64,000 bases of DNA from Bermanella sp036960565 (GTDB lineage: Bacteria; Pseudomonadota; Gammaproteobacteria; Pseudomonadales; Oceanobacteraceae): assembly GCA_036960565.1 (NCBI GenBank), contig JBALXQ010000007.1:87212-151211 (forward strand). Direction: 5' to 3'. Below are positions 16,181-24,560 of this stretch, in pieces; within the stretch, counting starts at the first letter, position 1, and each line of letters starts with the position of its first letter. The translations under genes and the position numbers were made by a program. Under the pieces are notes generated by a model. That model worked only from the letters and a program-made list of their open reading frames with translations. It was not told the DNA's origin and made no database searches.

Positions 16181-17689
16181 ATGACTGTACGCACCCGAGT
16201 AGCCCCGTCTCCAACAGGTGATCCTCACGTAGGCACTGCGTTTATAGCATTGTTTAATCTGGCGTTTGCGCGTCAGCATGGTGGTGAGTTTATATTGCGT
16301 ATCGAAGATACAGATCAGGCTCGTAGTAATATTGAGTCTGAAAAGGCCATATATGACAGCTTAAGGTGGCTTGGACTGGATTGGGATGAGGGTCCGGACC
16401 TTGGTGGGGAAAAAGGGCCTTACCGCCAGAGTGAACGTAGCGAGATTTACACAGAACATGTTGAAAAGCTGATGGCCTCAGGTCATGCTTTTAAATGCTA
16501 CCGTACACCTGAAGAGTTAGATGCTCTAAGAGCACAAAAGAAAGAGCAGGGTGGCTTTTCCGCTTTAAAGTTTAGCGACCTTGAATTGGCTGCAGATGTT
16601 ATTGCTCAGCGTAAAGAGCAAGGCGATAGCTTTGTAATTCGTATGCACGTGCCTGAAGAAGGGGTTTGTACCTTTAAGGACATGCTTCGCGGAGATATAG
16701 AAATGGACTGGGGAATGGTTGATTGCCAGATTTTAATGAAATCTGATGGTATGCCTACCTACCATCTAGCTAACGTAGTAGATGATCATTTAATGGAAAT
16801 AAGCCATGTAATCCGTGGTGAAGAATGGTTGAGTTCTGCGCCCAAGCATCAGCTTTTATATAAGTATTTTGGCTGGGATATGCCTGAATTATGTCACATG
16901 CCGTTGCTGCGTAACCCTGATAAGTCAAAGCTAAGTAAGCGTAAAAATCCTACTAGTATCTTGTATTATCAGCGCATGGGCTTTATGCCTGAAGCGGTTC
17001 TGAATTATTTGGGTCGTATGGGTTGGTCTATGCCGGATGAATCAGAGAAATTCACGCGTGATGAAATGTTTAGTAAATTTGATATTCAGCGGGTGTCGCT
17101 TGGCGGGCCCATATTTGATCAGGATAAGTTGTCTTGGTTGAATGGTCAGTGGATAAAAGAGTTATCTGAAGATGAATTTATTCAGCGTTATGTAACTTGG
17201 GGGTTAAACAAAGATTTTCTACAGCCGGCCATTTCACATATTAAACCTCGCGTAAGCACTTTTAGTGATGTTGTGCCCTTGGCAGGTTTTTTGTTAAGTG
17301 GAAATCCTGTGATAGATGAAAGCTCGTTTGAGCACAAAACTCTAGATAATGAGCAGATTGTGAAGCTTATGCAGCTTGGTTTGTGGCAGCTTGAAGCTAT
17401 TCGACACTGGGATAAGGAAAGTATTGAGGCACGCTTATTTACCTTGGCAAAAGTGATGGATGTAAAAATCCGAGATTTTCTCTTCCCGTTTTTTGTAGCG
17501 ATTGCGGGTACACCTGCTTCGTTCTCTGTTTTGGACTCAATGGCCATGATAGGCCCTGATGTAAGTCGTGCTCGAGTTCGTAGTGCTATTACCTTGCTTG
17601 GAGGAGTATCCAAAAAGGCGATGAAGAAATTAGAGAAAGAATATCGTGGTATCTCTCAAGAAGTTGAGTCTCGTTTAGTCGCCGAATAA
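16181..17689 (+). CDS. gltX: Glutamyl-tRNA synthetase
   Basis: Charges tRNA-Glu with glutamate, cytosolic class I synthetase. The 502-residue protein has the HIGH-type motif in APSPTGDPHVGTAF (residues 8-21), the KMSKS-type motif DKSKLSKRKNP (about 248-258), and FILRIEDTDQARS. Slightly longer than the usual 465-495 residues. The zinc-binding cysteines of some GluRS are not evident, as in the zinc-free subgroup. A single bacterial GltX is inferred, although some relatives carry a second copy. It is 16 bp upstream of manC and may be co-transcribed with the sugar-nucleotide genes. Confidence 0.97.
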   Translation: MTVRTRVAPSPTGDPHVGTAFIALFNLAFARQHGGEFILRIEDTDQARSNIESEKAIYDSLRWLGLDWDEGPDLGGEKGPYRQSERSEIYTEHVEKLMASGHAFKCYRTPEELDALRAQKKEQGGFSALKFSDLELAADVIAQRKEQGDSFVIRMHVPEEGVCTFKDMLRGDIEMDWGMVDCQILMKSDGMPTYHLANVVDDHLMEISHVIRGEEWLSSAPKHQLLYKYFGWDMPELCHMPLLRNPDKSKLSKRKNPTSILYYQRMGFMPEAVLNYLGRMGWSMPDESEKFTRDEMFSKFDIQRVSLGGPIFDQDKLSWLNGQWIKELSEDEFIQRYVTWGLNKDFLQPAISHIKPRVSTFSDVVPLAGFLLSGNPVIDESSFEHKTLDNEQIVKLMQLGLWQLEAIRHWDKESIEARLFTLAKVMDVKIRDFLFPFFVAIAGTPASFSVLDSMAMIGPDVSRARVRSAITLLGGVSKKAMKKLEKEYRGISQEVESRLVAE

Positions 17690-17705
17690 GCGAGGGAGTT
17701 GGGTC

Positions 17706-19076
17706 ATGGCTATATATCCAGTAATACTTGCCGGAGGCAGTGGCACTCGATTATGGCCATTATCTCGCGAGAATCATCCAAAACAATTTCTAGATTTATT
17801 GCAGCAAGGCCAAACCTTGCTGCAAGCTGCTTTAGTTAGAGCTGAGTCTTGCTCGTCAATTAGGCCTTTGGTGGTGGCCAATAAGCAACATCGTTTTTTG
17901 CTGAAGCAGCAGATAAAGGATCGTGCCAACAAGCCAGATGTGTTGCTAGAGCCTTGCGCACTAAACACGGCAGCTTCTGTGTTATTGGCTTGTTTACAGA
18001 CTTCTGAGGTTGATAGAAACGCTACCATTTTAGTGCTGCCTGCCGACCACTACCTGCCCGATAACCACATCTTTTCCCATGAGATACAAAAGGCTGCTGA
18101 GCATATGCAGCAGGATGAAATTGTTTTGCTGGGTATTAAGCCTCGCCATGCGGCTACTCAATTTGGTTATTTCCAATTGCCTCAAGGCCCAGACTTTCTT
18201 AGGTGTGTAACCAAATTCACTGAAAAGCCAAATGTTTCTTTGGCTGGTGTGTATCTTGAACAAGGTGATTACTACTGGAACGCTGGGATAGTGCTGGCGC
18301 CTGTGGCGCACTTAATAAACTTGTTTAAACAACTTCAGCCTAAACTATATGGCGTGGTGCAAGCTGCGTTTAAGCAGAGGCAACCGCTTTATGACTTTCT
18401 TCTGGTGGGAGATGTTTTTCATGATTGTGAGTCAATCTCATTTGATTATGCTGTTTTGGAAAAAGCAAAAAATATAAAGGGCGTTTGCTTTAATGGTGAT
18501 TGGGATGACTTGGGTAGTTGGGATTCTCTTTTGAAAAGAAAAAAGAAATTGGATTTACCTGAGTCTTATTTGGCAGATACCAAGGCTTCTTTCTTTCTTG
18601 GGTTGGATAATCTGATTGTAGTAGATGACGATGACCTTTTATTGGTGGCTCATCCTGATTCATTATCTGATTTGAGTGCCGTGACCGAACAATTGGTGAA
18701 AATGAATCGCCTCGATCTTTTGAAACGGCTAGACGTATGTCGACCTTGGGGGTCGTTTAAGGTGTTAGCGCAAGGGCAAGGGTATTTGGTTAAGCAATTG
18801 AGTGTTGAGGCTTATTCTCAAATTTCGTTGCAGAGTCATGCTCATAGGCGTGAGCACTGGGTTGTGATTGAAGGGAGGGGTAAGGTAGAAATAGATGGAG
18901 TAATTTCTTGTTTATCAAAAGGCCAGTCAGTTTCTATCGATCAGCAATCCCACCACAGGTTGTCTAATCCGTATGCTGATATATTGCGAATAATCGAGGT
19001 GCAAACCGGTAGTTACTTAAATGAGAGCGATATTGTCCGCTATGAGGATGTCTATGACCGCCATGAAAATTTATGA
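17706..19076 (+). CDS. manC: Mannose-1-phosphate guanylyltransferase / mannose-6-phosphate isomerase (bifunctional type)
   Basis: Makes GDP-mannose from mannose-1-phosphate and GTP; the C-terminal cupin half in this family isomerises fructose-6-P to mannose-6-P. Residues 1-340 are a nucleotidyltransferase with LAGGSGTRLWPLSRENHPKQF (residues 8-28) and FTEKPN. Residues about 345-456 are a type II PMI cupin with RPWGSFKVL, HAHRREHWVVIEGRGKVEIDG and HRLSNP. The length of 456 is slightly short of typical AlgA/ManC (about 475). It precedes kdsC and kdsB, so it likely feeds a surface polysaccharide or LPS core pathway. Ribosome-binding site GGGAG upstream. Confidence 0.92.
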   Translation: MAIYPVILAGGSGTRLWPLSRENHPKQFLDLLQQGQTLLQAALVRAESCSSIRPLVVANKQHRFLLKQQIKDRANKPDVLLEPCALNTAASVLLACLQTSEVDRNATILVLPADHYLPDNHIFSHEIQKAAEHMQQDEIVLLGIKPRHAATQFGYFQLPQGPDFLRCVTKFTEKPNVSLAGVYLEQGDYYWNAGIVLAPVAHLINLFKQLQPKLYGVVQAAFKQRQPLYDFLLVGDVFHDCESISFDYAVLEKAKNIKGVCFNGDWDDLGSWDSLLKRKKKLDLPESYLADTKASFFLGLDNLIVVDDDDLLLVAHPDSLSDLSAVTEQLVKMNRLDLLKRLDVCRPWGSFKVLAQGQGYLVKQLSVEAYSQISLQSHAHRREHWVVIEGRGKVEIDGVISCLSKGQSVSIDQQSHHRLSNPYADILRIIEVQTGSYLNESDIVRYEDVYDRHENL

Positions 19077-19133
19077 GAATACCTAGTGTTACAGTTAAAA
19101 AATTAATGACCTATTGGGAATTTAAAAATTAGT

Positions 19134-19691
19134 ATGTTGATATCTAATCAAATAAAAGAGCTGGCCAGTAAAGTTAAATTATTGGTGCTGGATGTAGATG
19201 GAGTGCTAACTGACGGAACTCTGGTTTACGGTGCTAATGGCGAAGAAGTTAAGCATTTTAATGTTAAAGATGGCGTGGGCATTAAATTGTTGGGCCATTA
19301 TGGGATATCTGTGGCGATCATAAGTGCTAAGGATTCGTTGCCCCTAAAGAGGCGCATTACTGATTTATCAATCCCTTACGCTTACACAGGTTGTAAGGAT
19401 AAGCTTCAAGCTCTGAATGAGTTAATTGAAGAGTTGGATCTGAGCTTCGAAGAAGTGGCTTATTGTGGTGATGACGTAATTGATTTGAAAGTTATGAAAA
19501 AAGTGGGTTTGTCTATCTCGCCCAGCGATGCTTATTTCATGGTTAAAGAAAATGCCCATTACGTTACCCAATTGGCAGGTGGTAAGGGTGTGGCAAGGGA
19601 AGTAGCTGACTTACTATTGGCCAGTCGCATGGATTTGAAACAAGCTTATATCAAAGCTATGTTACCTGAGTTTGAAGAAAAGTCGATCTAG
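19134..19691 (+). CDS. kdsC: 3-deoxy-D-manno-octulosonate 8-phosphate phosphatase (KdsC-type HAD)
   Basis: Removes phosphate from KDO-8-P in KDO synthesis for lipopolysaccharide. The 185-residue HAD protein has the nucleophile motif LDVDGVLTDG (Asp20, Asp22), HFNVKDGVGI, the motif II serine in IISAKDS (where most family members read SGR) and the acidic motif GDDVIDLKVM (residues 112-121), ending with GGKGVAREVADLLL. Directly followed by kdsB 33 bp later, the classical pair. Because nonulosonate pathways use related HAD proteins, the exact sugar is inferred from KdsB. The ribosome-binding site is weak. Confidence 0.88.
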   Translation: MLISNQIKELASKVKLLVLDVDGVLTDGTLVYGANGEEVKHFNVKDGVGIKLLGHYGISVAIISAKDSLPLKRRITDLSIPYAYTGCKDKLQALNELIEELDLSFEEVAYCGDDVIDLKVMKKVGLSISPSDAYFMVKENAHYVTQLAGGKGVAREVADLLLASRMDLKQAYIKAMLPEFEEKSI

Positions 19692-19724
19692 GTTTCTCCT
19701 AAGAATAAATAGAAAGGTTTGAAC

Positions 19725-20492
19725 GTGTCTGATTACAAAATTGTTATACCTGCTCGATATGGATCCAGTCGATTACCCGGCAAGCCTCTAATACAGCTGG
19801 CCGGAAAGCCCATGGTTCAGCATGTATATGAACGTGCATTGGCAACAGGGGTTGATGAGGTGGTCATTGCGACCGATGATCAGCGTATTCTTGACGTGGC
19901 CAAGGCATTTGGTGCCGATGTGGTAATGACGCGGGTAGACCATGAAAATGGAACTGAGCGAATAGCTGAGGTCGCAAAGTTACGTAACTGGAAAGATACT
20001 GATGTTATTGTTAATTTGCAGGGAGATGAGCCGCTAATACCCAGGCAATTAATCGAGTTAACGGCGATGGGTTTATTAAATAACCCTGAGGCCGGAATGT
20101 CTTCTTTATGTGCCCCAATTATTGACGCTCATGATGCTTTTGATCCCAACGTAGTAAAGGTTGTCTTGGATAATAGGGGGTTTGCTATGTACTTTAGCCG
20201 AGCCTCGATTCCATGGGATAGAGAGCTATACAAAGATGGCTTGAATGATGTGACTAAAGAGAGTGCGGTATATCGTCATATAGGCATGTATGGCTACCGG
20301 GTGTCTTTTTTGAAACAGTATCAAGATATGAGTGTCACGGCACTTGAGCGAGCAGAGTGCCTAGAGCAGCTGAGAGCGCTTTGTTATGGTATTAAAATCC
20401 ATATGTCGGTGATTGACGAACCTCCTGGACACGGGGTGGATACTCCTGAAGATGCCGTCCGTGTAGAAGCCTTGCTTAAAAAATTAGATTAG
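19725..20492 (+). CDS. kdsB: CMP-KDO synthetase
   Basis: Activates KDO with CTP to CMP-KDO for lipid A-core assembly. The 255-residue protein has the N-terminal IPARYGSSRLPGKPL motif, VVIATDDQRI, HENGTERIAEVA, VNLQGDEPLI and YFSRASIPWDRE, all typical of KdsB. I start at the GTG at 19725, which has AAAGG at 7-nt spacing. A TTG two codons upstream is possible. The last 9 bp overlap the 3' end of the convergent sulA-like gene. The transcript probably continues through that gene to the terminator at 20876-20901. Confidence 0.95.
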   Translation: MSDYKIVIPARYGSSRLPGKPLIQLAGKPMVQHVYERALATGVDEVVIATDDQRILDVAKAFGADVVMTRVDHENGTERIAEVAKLRNWKDTDVIVNLQGDEPLIPRQLIELTAMGLLNNPEAGMSSLCAPIIDAHDAFDPNVVKVVLDNRGFAMYFSRASIPWDRELYKDGLNDVTKESAVYRHIGMYGYRVSFLKQYQDMSVTALERAECLEQLRALCYGIKIHMSVIDEPPGHGVDTPEDAVRVEALLKKLD

Positions 20493-20822
20493 TGATAACT
20501 GGCTGGCGCTGTTGAGGTTTTTTTGTGGGTTCAAAAGTGTCAGCACGGTGTTGTTTCGAACGGCCTGTACTTTCAGGTTATGCTGCTCTTGAGTTGACAG
20601 TAGTCCCTTAGAAATCGTTATGCATTGATACAACTGGCTATGGATAGCAAGTTGTAAGGCAGAATAGACTTGATTTGCTTTTTTAGGGTGAAGCATTAAT
20701 ACCTTCTCCTTTTGGAGCTTTGATAGGCTTCTGATTTTATTGGTTTGATCGCTTGTAGGGGCCACCCAAAGCATCCAGTGATGAAGGGCTTGTTCAGTTT
20801 GTTGCTTAAATAGTGCGCTCAT
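20484..20822 (-). CDS. sulA: SulA-like SOS cell-division inhibitor (short)
   Basis: A 112-residue protein whose layout matches SulA: HHWMLWVAP near the start (like WMLWLTP in E. coli SulA), then KLQKEKVLMLHPKKANQVYSALQLAI, SQLYQCITISKG, LSTQEQHNLKVQAV and a C-terminal LTLLNPQ. SulA blocks FtsZ polymerisation during DNA damage and is degraded by Lon, which is encoded 4 kb away. The diagnostic support is the LexA-type box at 20851-20866, 28 bp before the ATG. It is shorter than E. coli SulA (169 residues), lacking most of the N-terminal extension. Convergent with kdsB with a 9-bp overlap. Identity rests on pattern plus operator. Confidence 0.72.
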   Translation of the reverse strand: MSALFKQQTEQALHHWMLWVAPTSDQTNKIRSLSKLQKEKVLMLHPKKANQVYSALQLAIHSQLYQCITISKGLLSTQEQHNLKVQAVRNNTVLTLLNPQKNLNSASQLSLI

Positions 20823-20850
20823 GACTGGATCTCTTTAAAATTAATCTACA

Positions 20851-20866
20851 CTGTATGGATGTACAG
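20851..20866 (-). promoter_or_regulatory. LexA (SOS) box upstream of sulA
   Basis: CTGTATGGATGTACAG fits the CTGT-N8-ACAG consensus for gammaproteobacterial LexA perfectly in both half-sites. It sits 28 bp upstream of the sulA-like start codon, where it would cover the promoter. Confidence 0.88.
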
Positions 20867-20875
20867 TACTGTACG

Positions 20876-20901
20876 AAAAAGCACCTGTAAAGTGCTTTTT
20901 T
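20876..20901 (+). terminator. Intrinsic terminator, plus strand, downstream of sulA (kdsB transcript end)
   Basis: AAAAAGCAC-CTGTAAA-GTGCTTTTTT is a stem-loop with a T-run on the plus strand. It is the first such structure after kdsB, so kdsB-side transcription would run antisense through sulA before ending here, upstream of tig. Confidence 0.75.
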
Positions 20902-21032
20902 GTATAAAACCTAGTCTTATTTTGCCAAATACCTGTAAATAGCGCTAAAAACTGCTTGATTCCATCAGGACAGATCAATAGAGTAGCGAATCCTGAAATT
21001 CACTAGCTTCTGTATATGTGTGTGAGGCATTC

Positions 21033-22343
21033 ATGCAAATTTCCGTAGAAACATTAGCAGGCTTAGAACGTAAGCTTGTAATAGACATTCCAGCAGTAGA
21101 TGTAGAGCAAGAAATTGCTAAACGTCTTCAGCAAGTATCCCATACTGCCCGTATTGATGGCTTTCGTAAGGGTAAAATCCCTATGCGTGTCATCAAGCAA
21201 CGTTACGGCAAAGGTGTTCGTCAAGAAGTTCTTGGTGAGCATATGCAGCAGGGATTTGTTAAAGCTGTTACCCAAGAAAAATTAAACCCAGCAGGTATGC
21301 CCAATGTGGTGCCGTTGATAGATGAAGAGGGCAAGGATTTCCAATTCTCTGCCACTTTTGAAATCTATCCTGAGGTTGAAATTAAAGGCCTTGAAAGTAT
21401 CGAAGTTGAACAGCTTGCTGCTCAAGTTAGCGATGCCGATATGGATACCATGTTAGATGTATTGCGTAAGCAACAAGCCGCTTTCACTGAAACAGATCAG
21501 CCAGCTAAAGATGGCGATCGTGTTAAATTGGCCTTTGACGGTTATGTTGATGGCGAAGCTTTTGCCGGTGGCAAGGCTGAAGGTCATAGTCTTACCCTTG
21601 GCTCTAAGAGCATGATTCCTGGCTTTGAAGATCAGATCGTTGGTATGAAAGCCGGTGATGAAGGTTCTATTAATGTAACCTTCCCAGCTGATTATCAAAG
21701 TGAAGATCTACAAGGTAAAGATGCTGAGTTTAAGATTAAAGTAAGCGCAGTTGAAATAGCTGAGCTGCCTGAGCTTAATGAAGAGTTTTTTACTAAGTTT
21801 GGTGTTGAGGCTGACAGTGAAGATAGCTTCCGCGTTGAAGTGCGTAAAAACATGGATCGCGAATTAAAGCAAGCTATCCAACGTCAAAACAAAAATCAAG
21901 TGCTTGATGGTTTGCTGGGTCAGAACGATATTGATGTTCCAACAGCCTTGGTAGATCAAGAAATTCAACGCCTAGAAGAGCAAGCTTTTCAGCAGTTTGG
22001 TGGTGGTCAGGAATTTAAGCCTGGCATGTTGCCAAGAGAATTATTCTTAGAGCAAGCTAATCGTCGTGTTAAATTAGGCCTTCTAATTAATGCAACAATT
22101 GAGCAGTTTGAAGTTAAAGCAAGCGACGACAAAGTTGATGCCTTAATTGAAGAGATGGCTTCTACCTACCAGGATCCTGAGCAGGTTAAAGAGTTCTATA
22201 ATTCAAATAAAGAGCAGCGCGCTCAGCTTGAAGCTTTAGCACTTGAAGAAGCAGTTGTAGAATTGATACTTTCTAAAGCGAAAGTAGAAGAAAAAGAAAG
22301 TAGTTACGAAGAAGTGATTAAGACGGCCAATAGCGCCCAATAA
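21033..22343 (+). CDS. tig: Trigger factor, ribosome-associated chaperone and prolyl isomerase
   Basis: Binds the ribosome exit tunnel and assists folding of nascent chains. The 436-residue protein has the N-terminal ribosome-binding signature GFRKGKIP (residues 43-50), a central FKBP-type PPIase domain (about 160-245, DGDRVKLAFDGYVDGEAF and MIPGFEDQIVGMKAGD) and a helical C-terminal chaperone domain. The start is the ATG at 21033 with GAGG 6 nt upstream. A reading five residues longer from 21018 is unlikely. First gene of the conserved tig-clpP-clpX-lon-hupB-ppiD block. Confidence 0.97.
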   Translation: MQISVETLAGLERKLVIDIPAVDVEQEIAKRLQQVSHTARIDGFRKGKIPMRVIKQRYGKGVRQEVLGEHMQQGFVKAVTQEKLNPAGMPNVVPLIDEEGKDFQFSATFEIYPEVEIKGLESIEVEQLAAQVSDADMDTMLDVLRKQQAAFTETDQPAKDGDRVKLAFDGYVDGEAFAGGKAEGHSLTLGSKSMIPGFEDQIVGMKAGDEGSINVTFPADYQSEDLQGKDAEFKIKVSAVEIAELPELNEEFFTKFGVEADSEDSFRVEVRKNMDRELKQAIQRQNKNQVLDGLLGQNDIDVPTALVDQEIQRLEEQAFQQFGGGQEFKPGMLPRELFLEQANRRVKLGLLINATIEQFEVKASDDKVDALIEEMASTYQDPEQVKEFYNSNKEQRAQLEALALEEAVVELILSKAKVEEKESSYEEVIKTANSAQ

Positions 22344-22384
22344 TCAAAATAGGTCCCCTTGGGGCATGTTTCAGACTACACTTC

Positions 22385-22419
22385 AAAACAGCTGTTACCA
22401 TTGGGTGCAGCTGTTTTTT
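22385..22419 (+). terminator. Terminator or attenuator between tig and clpP
   Basis: AAAACAGCTG pairs with CAGCTGTTTT around a 13-nt loop, followed by more T. It would end most tig transcripts 26 bp before clpP, suggesting clpP has its own promoter or is reached by read-through. Confidence 0.7.
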
Positions 22420-22444
22420 ATGATGTCGTTGACGGAGATAACGA

Positions 22445-23074
22445 ATGAATGACCTAATGGCCGACCAGGGCTCAGCTCTTCAAATGTCCGGCCTAGTACC
22501 CATGGTGGTAGAGCAGACTGCTCGTGGTGAACGATCTTACGATATCTATTCTCGATTACTAAAAGAACGTGTTATCTTTTTGGTAGGGCAGGTTGAAGAT
22601 CATATGGCCAATTTGATTGTGGCCCAGCTTTTGTTTCTAGAAGCTGAAAACCCTGAAAAAGATATCCATTTGTATATTAATTCTCCAGGTGGTTCTGTTA
22701 CTGCGGGTATGTCTATTTATGACACGATGCAGTTTATTAAGCCAAAGGTGAATACTATTTGTATCGGTCAGGCTTGTAGTATGGGTGCATTTTTACTCGC
22801 TGCTGGCGAAGAGGGTAAACGATACTGTCTGCCTAATTCACAGGTAATGATTCATCAGCCAAGTGGTGGTGCTCAGGGTCAGGCAACGGATATTTTGATT
22901 CATGCCGAGAATATTAAAAGCACCAAAGATAGATTGAATCGAATTTTGGCAAAGCATTGTTCCAAGACTGTAGAAGAAGTTGCAGCAGATACTGAGCGTG
23001 ATAATTTTATGGGCTCAGAGCAGGCATTGGCATATGGTTTAATTGATGAAGTGCTCGAAAAACGCCCAGTATAA
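22445..23074 (+). CDS. clpP: ATP-dependent Clp protease proteolytic subunit
   Basis: Serine peptidase that forms the two-ring chamber of ClpXP/ClpAP. The 209-residue protein has the catalytic triad Ser112 (GQACSMGAF), His137 (VMIHQPSGG) and Asp186 (TERDNF), plus the INSPGGSVTAGM oxyanion-loop region. About 12-14 N-terminal residues are a propeptide by analogy with E. coli. The start codon has a GGAG ribosome-binding site. clpX follows 81 bp downstream after a hairpin. Confidence 0.98.
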   Translation: MNDLMADQGSALQMSGLVPMVVEQTARGERSYDIYSRLLKERVIFLVGQVEDHMANLIVAQLLFLEAENPEKDIHLYINSPGGSVTAGMSIYDTMQFIKPKVNTICIGQACSMGAFLLAAGEEGKRYCLPNSQVMIHQPSGGAQGQATDILIHAENIKSTKDRLNRILAKHCSKTVEEVAADTERDNFMGSEQALAYGLIDEVLEKRPV

Positions 23075-23099
23075 GCTTCAATTTTAGGCGTAGGTGAAC

Positions 23100-23124
23100 A
23101 CCACCCATATATGGTGGTATTTTT
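23100..23124 (+). terminator. Hairpin between clpP and clpX (partial terminator)
   Basis: ACCACC-CATATAT-GGTGGT followed by ATTTTTA. The short stem and modest T-run suggest partial termination or transcript processing between clpP and clpX. Confidence 0.55.
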
Positions 23125-23155
23125 ATAAATAGCAGTGGATTCATGAGGAAGTCGA

Positions 23156-24445
23156 ATGAGCGACGAATCGAATGGTAAAGGCGACGATAAGGGCAAGCTG
23201 CTGTATTGCTCTTTCTGTGGTAAAAGCCAGCATGAGGTAAAGAAGCTCATTGCCGGCCCTAGCGTCTTTATATGTGATGAGTGTGTGGATCTTTGTAACG
23301 ACATTATTCGTGAAGAAGTACAAGAAGCACAGGGCGAATCTACTAGTGATAGCCTGCCTACTCCAAAAGAAATAAAAGAAACCTTAGGTGAATATGTAAT
23401 CGGTCAGGACAGAGCTAAAATAGTGCTGTCTGTAGCGGTATATAATCATTACAAGCGTTTGCGTCACGGCGAAAACAGTAAAGTAGCTACCGAGCTTACC
23501 AAGAGTAATATTCTTTTGATTGGCCCTACTGGTAGCGGTAAGACCTTACTGGCAGAAACGTTGGCGCGTCTATTGAATGTGCCATTTACTATTGCAGATG
23601 CTACCACGTTGACCGAAGCAGGATATGTCGGTGAGGACGTGGAAAACATTATTCAGAAGCTTCTTCAGAAGTGTGATTATGATGTTGAAAAAGCTCAGCG
23701 TGGCATTGTCTATATTGATGAAATTGATAAGATTTCGCGTAAGTCAGACAATCCTTCTATTACTCGTGATGTGAGTGGTGAAGGCGTGCAGCAAGCCTTG
23801 CTTAAGTTGATTGAAGGAACGGTTGCTTCTGTTCCTCCTCAAGGTGGTCGTAAGCATCCTCAGCAGGAATTTTTACAGGTAGATACTGGCAATATATTAT
23901 TTATTTGTGGTGGTGCTTTCTCCGGTATGGATCAAATTATTCGTGATCGTACTGAAAAAAGCAGCATTGGGTTTAATGCTACTGTAAAAGCCAAAGATGA
24001 CAATAAGGATGTGGGGTCTTTGCTAAAGTCAATTGAGCCTACGGATTTAGTTAAGTATGGTTTGATACCAGAGTTTATTGGTCGACTACCCGTTATAGCC
24101 ACTTTAGAAGAATTGGATGAAGTAGCCCTAATTCAAATCTTGACTGAGCCTAAGAATGCTTTGGTTAAGCAATATCAAGCACTTTTCGAGATGGAAGGGG
24201 TTGAACTTGAGTTTCGTGATAGTGCCTTATCTGCAATAGCTCAAAAAGCTATGGAGAGAAAGACAGGGGCTAGGGGCCTACGGTCAATTATGGAAGGTGT
24301 GTTGTTAGATAGCATGTACATAATACCTTCGGAAGAGTTGGTTAGTAAGGTTGTGGTGGATGATTCAGTTATTAACGGTGATTCAGAACCGCTGATGATT
24401 TATGAGCCAGCAGAAGATGCTAAGGCTGCTCCGGATAATCATTAA
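23156..24445 (+). CDS. clpX: ClpX AAA+ unfoldase of ClpXP
   Basis: ATP-driven unfoldase that recognises tagged proteins and feeds them to ClpP. The 429-residue protein has the N-terminal C4 zinc finger (Cys18, 21, 40, 43), Walker A GPTGSGKT (residues 123-130), Walker B IVYIDEIDK, the pore-loop sequence of the GYVG type (AGYVGEDVEN) and sensor 2 GARGLRSIME. The ClpP-contact loop IGF is present in KSSIGFNATV. Ribosome-binding site GAGG upstream. Ends at the terminator 24456-24480. Confidence 0.98.
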   Translation: MSDESNGKGDDKGKLLYCSFCGKSQHEVKKLIAGPSVFICDECVDLCNDIIREEVQEAQGESTSDSLPTPKEIKETLGEYVIGQDRAKIVLSVAVYNHYKRLRHGENSKVATELTKSNILLIGPTGSGKTLLAETLARLLNVPFTIADATTLTEAGYVGEDVENIIQKLLQKCDYDVEKAQRGIVYIDEIDKISRKSDNPSITRDVSGEGVQQALLKLIEGTVASVPPQGGRKHPQQEFLQVDTGNILFICGGAFSGMDQIIRDRTEKSSIGFNATVKAKDDNKDVGSLLKSIEPTDLVKYGLIPEFIGRLPVIATLEELDEVALIQILTEPKNALVKQYQALFEMEGVELEFRDSALSAIAQKAMERKTGARGLRSIMEGVLLDSMYIIPSEELVSKVVVDDSVINGDSEPLMIYEPAEDAKAAPDNH

Positions 24446-24455
24446 ATCTAAGATA

Positions 24456-24480
24456 AAGGGCCCTTAAGGGTCCTTTTTTT
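24456..24480 (+). terminator. Intrinsic terminator after clpX
   Basis: AAGGGCCC-TTAA-GGGTCCTT stem with one G-T wobble, then a run of T. It separates clpX from lon, which has its own promoter just downstream. Confidence 0.85.
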
Positions 24481-24489
24481 TATCTTAAG

Positions 24490-24518
24490 CTTGTATTTAG
24501 AGGCCATTGTCCCCATCT
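24490..24518 (+). promoter_or_regulatory. Sigma-32-type heat-shock promoter for lon
   Basis: CTTGTAT at 24490-24496 and CCCCATCT at 24511-24518 with a 14-bp spacer match the RpoH consensus (CTTGAAA, 11-16 bp, CCCCATnT). The element lies 42 bp before the lon start codon. Confidence 0.8.
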
Positions 24519-24560
24519 TTAAGGAATGTTTCCGTGCTCTATTAAGCACTAGGTATTTAT

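Noticed and set aside
17188..17613. Minus-strand 141-codon ORF inside gltX
   Set aside because: Shadow of a real gene; serine/lysine-rich with no recognisable motif.
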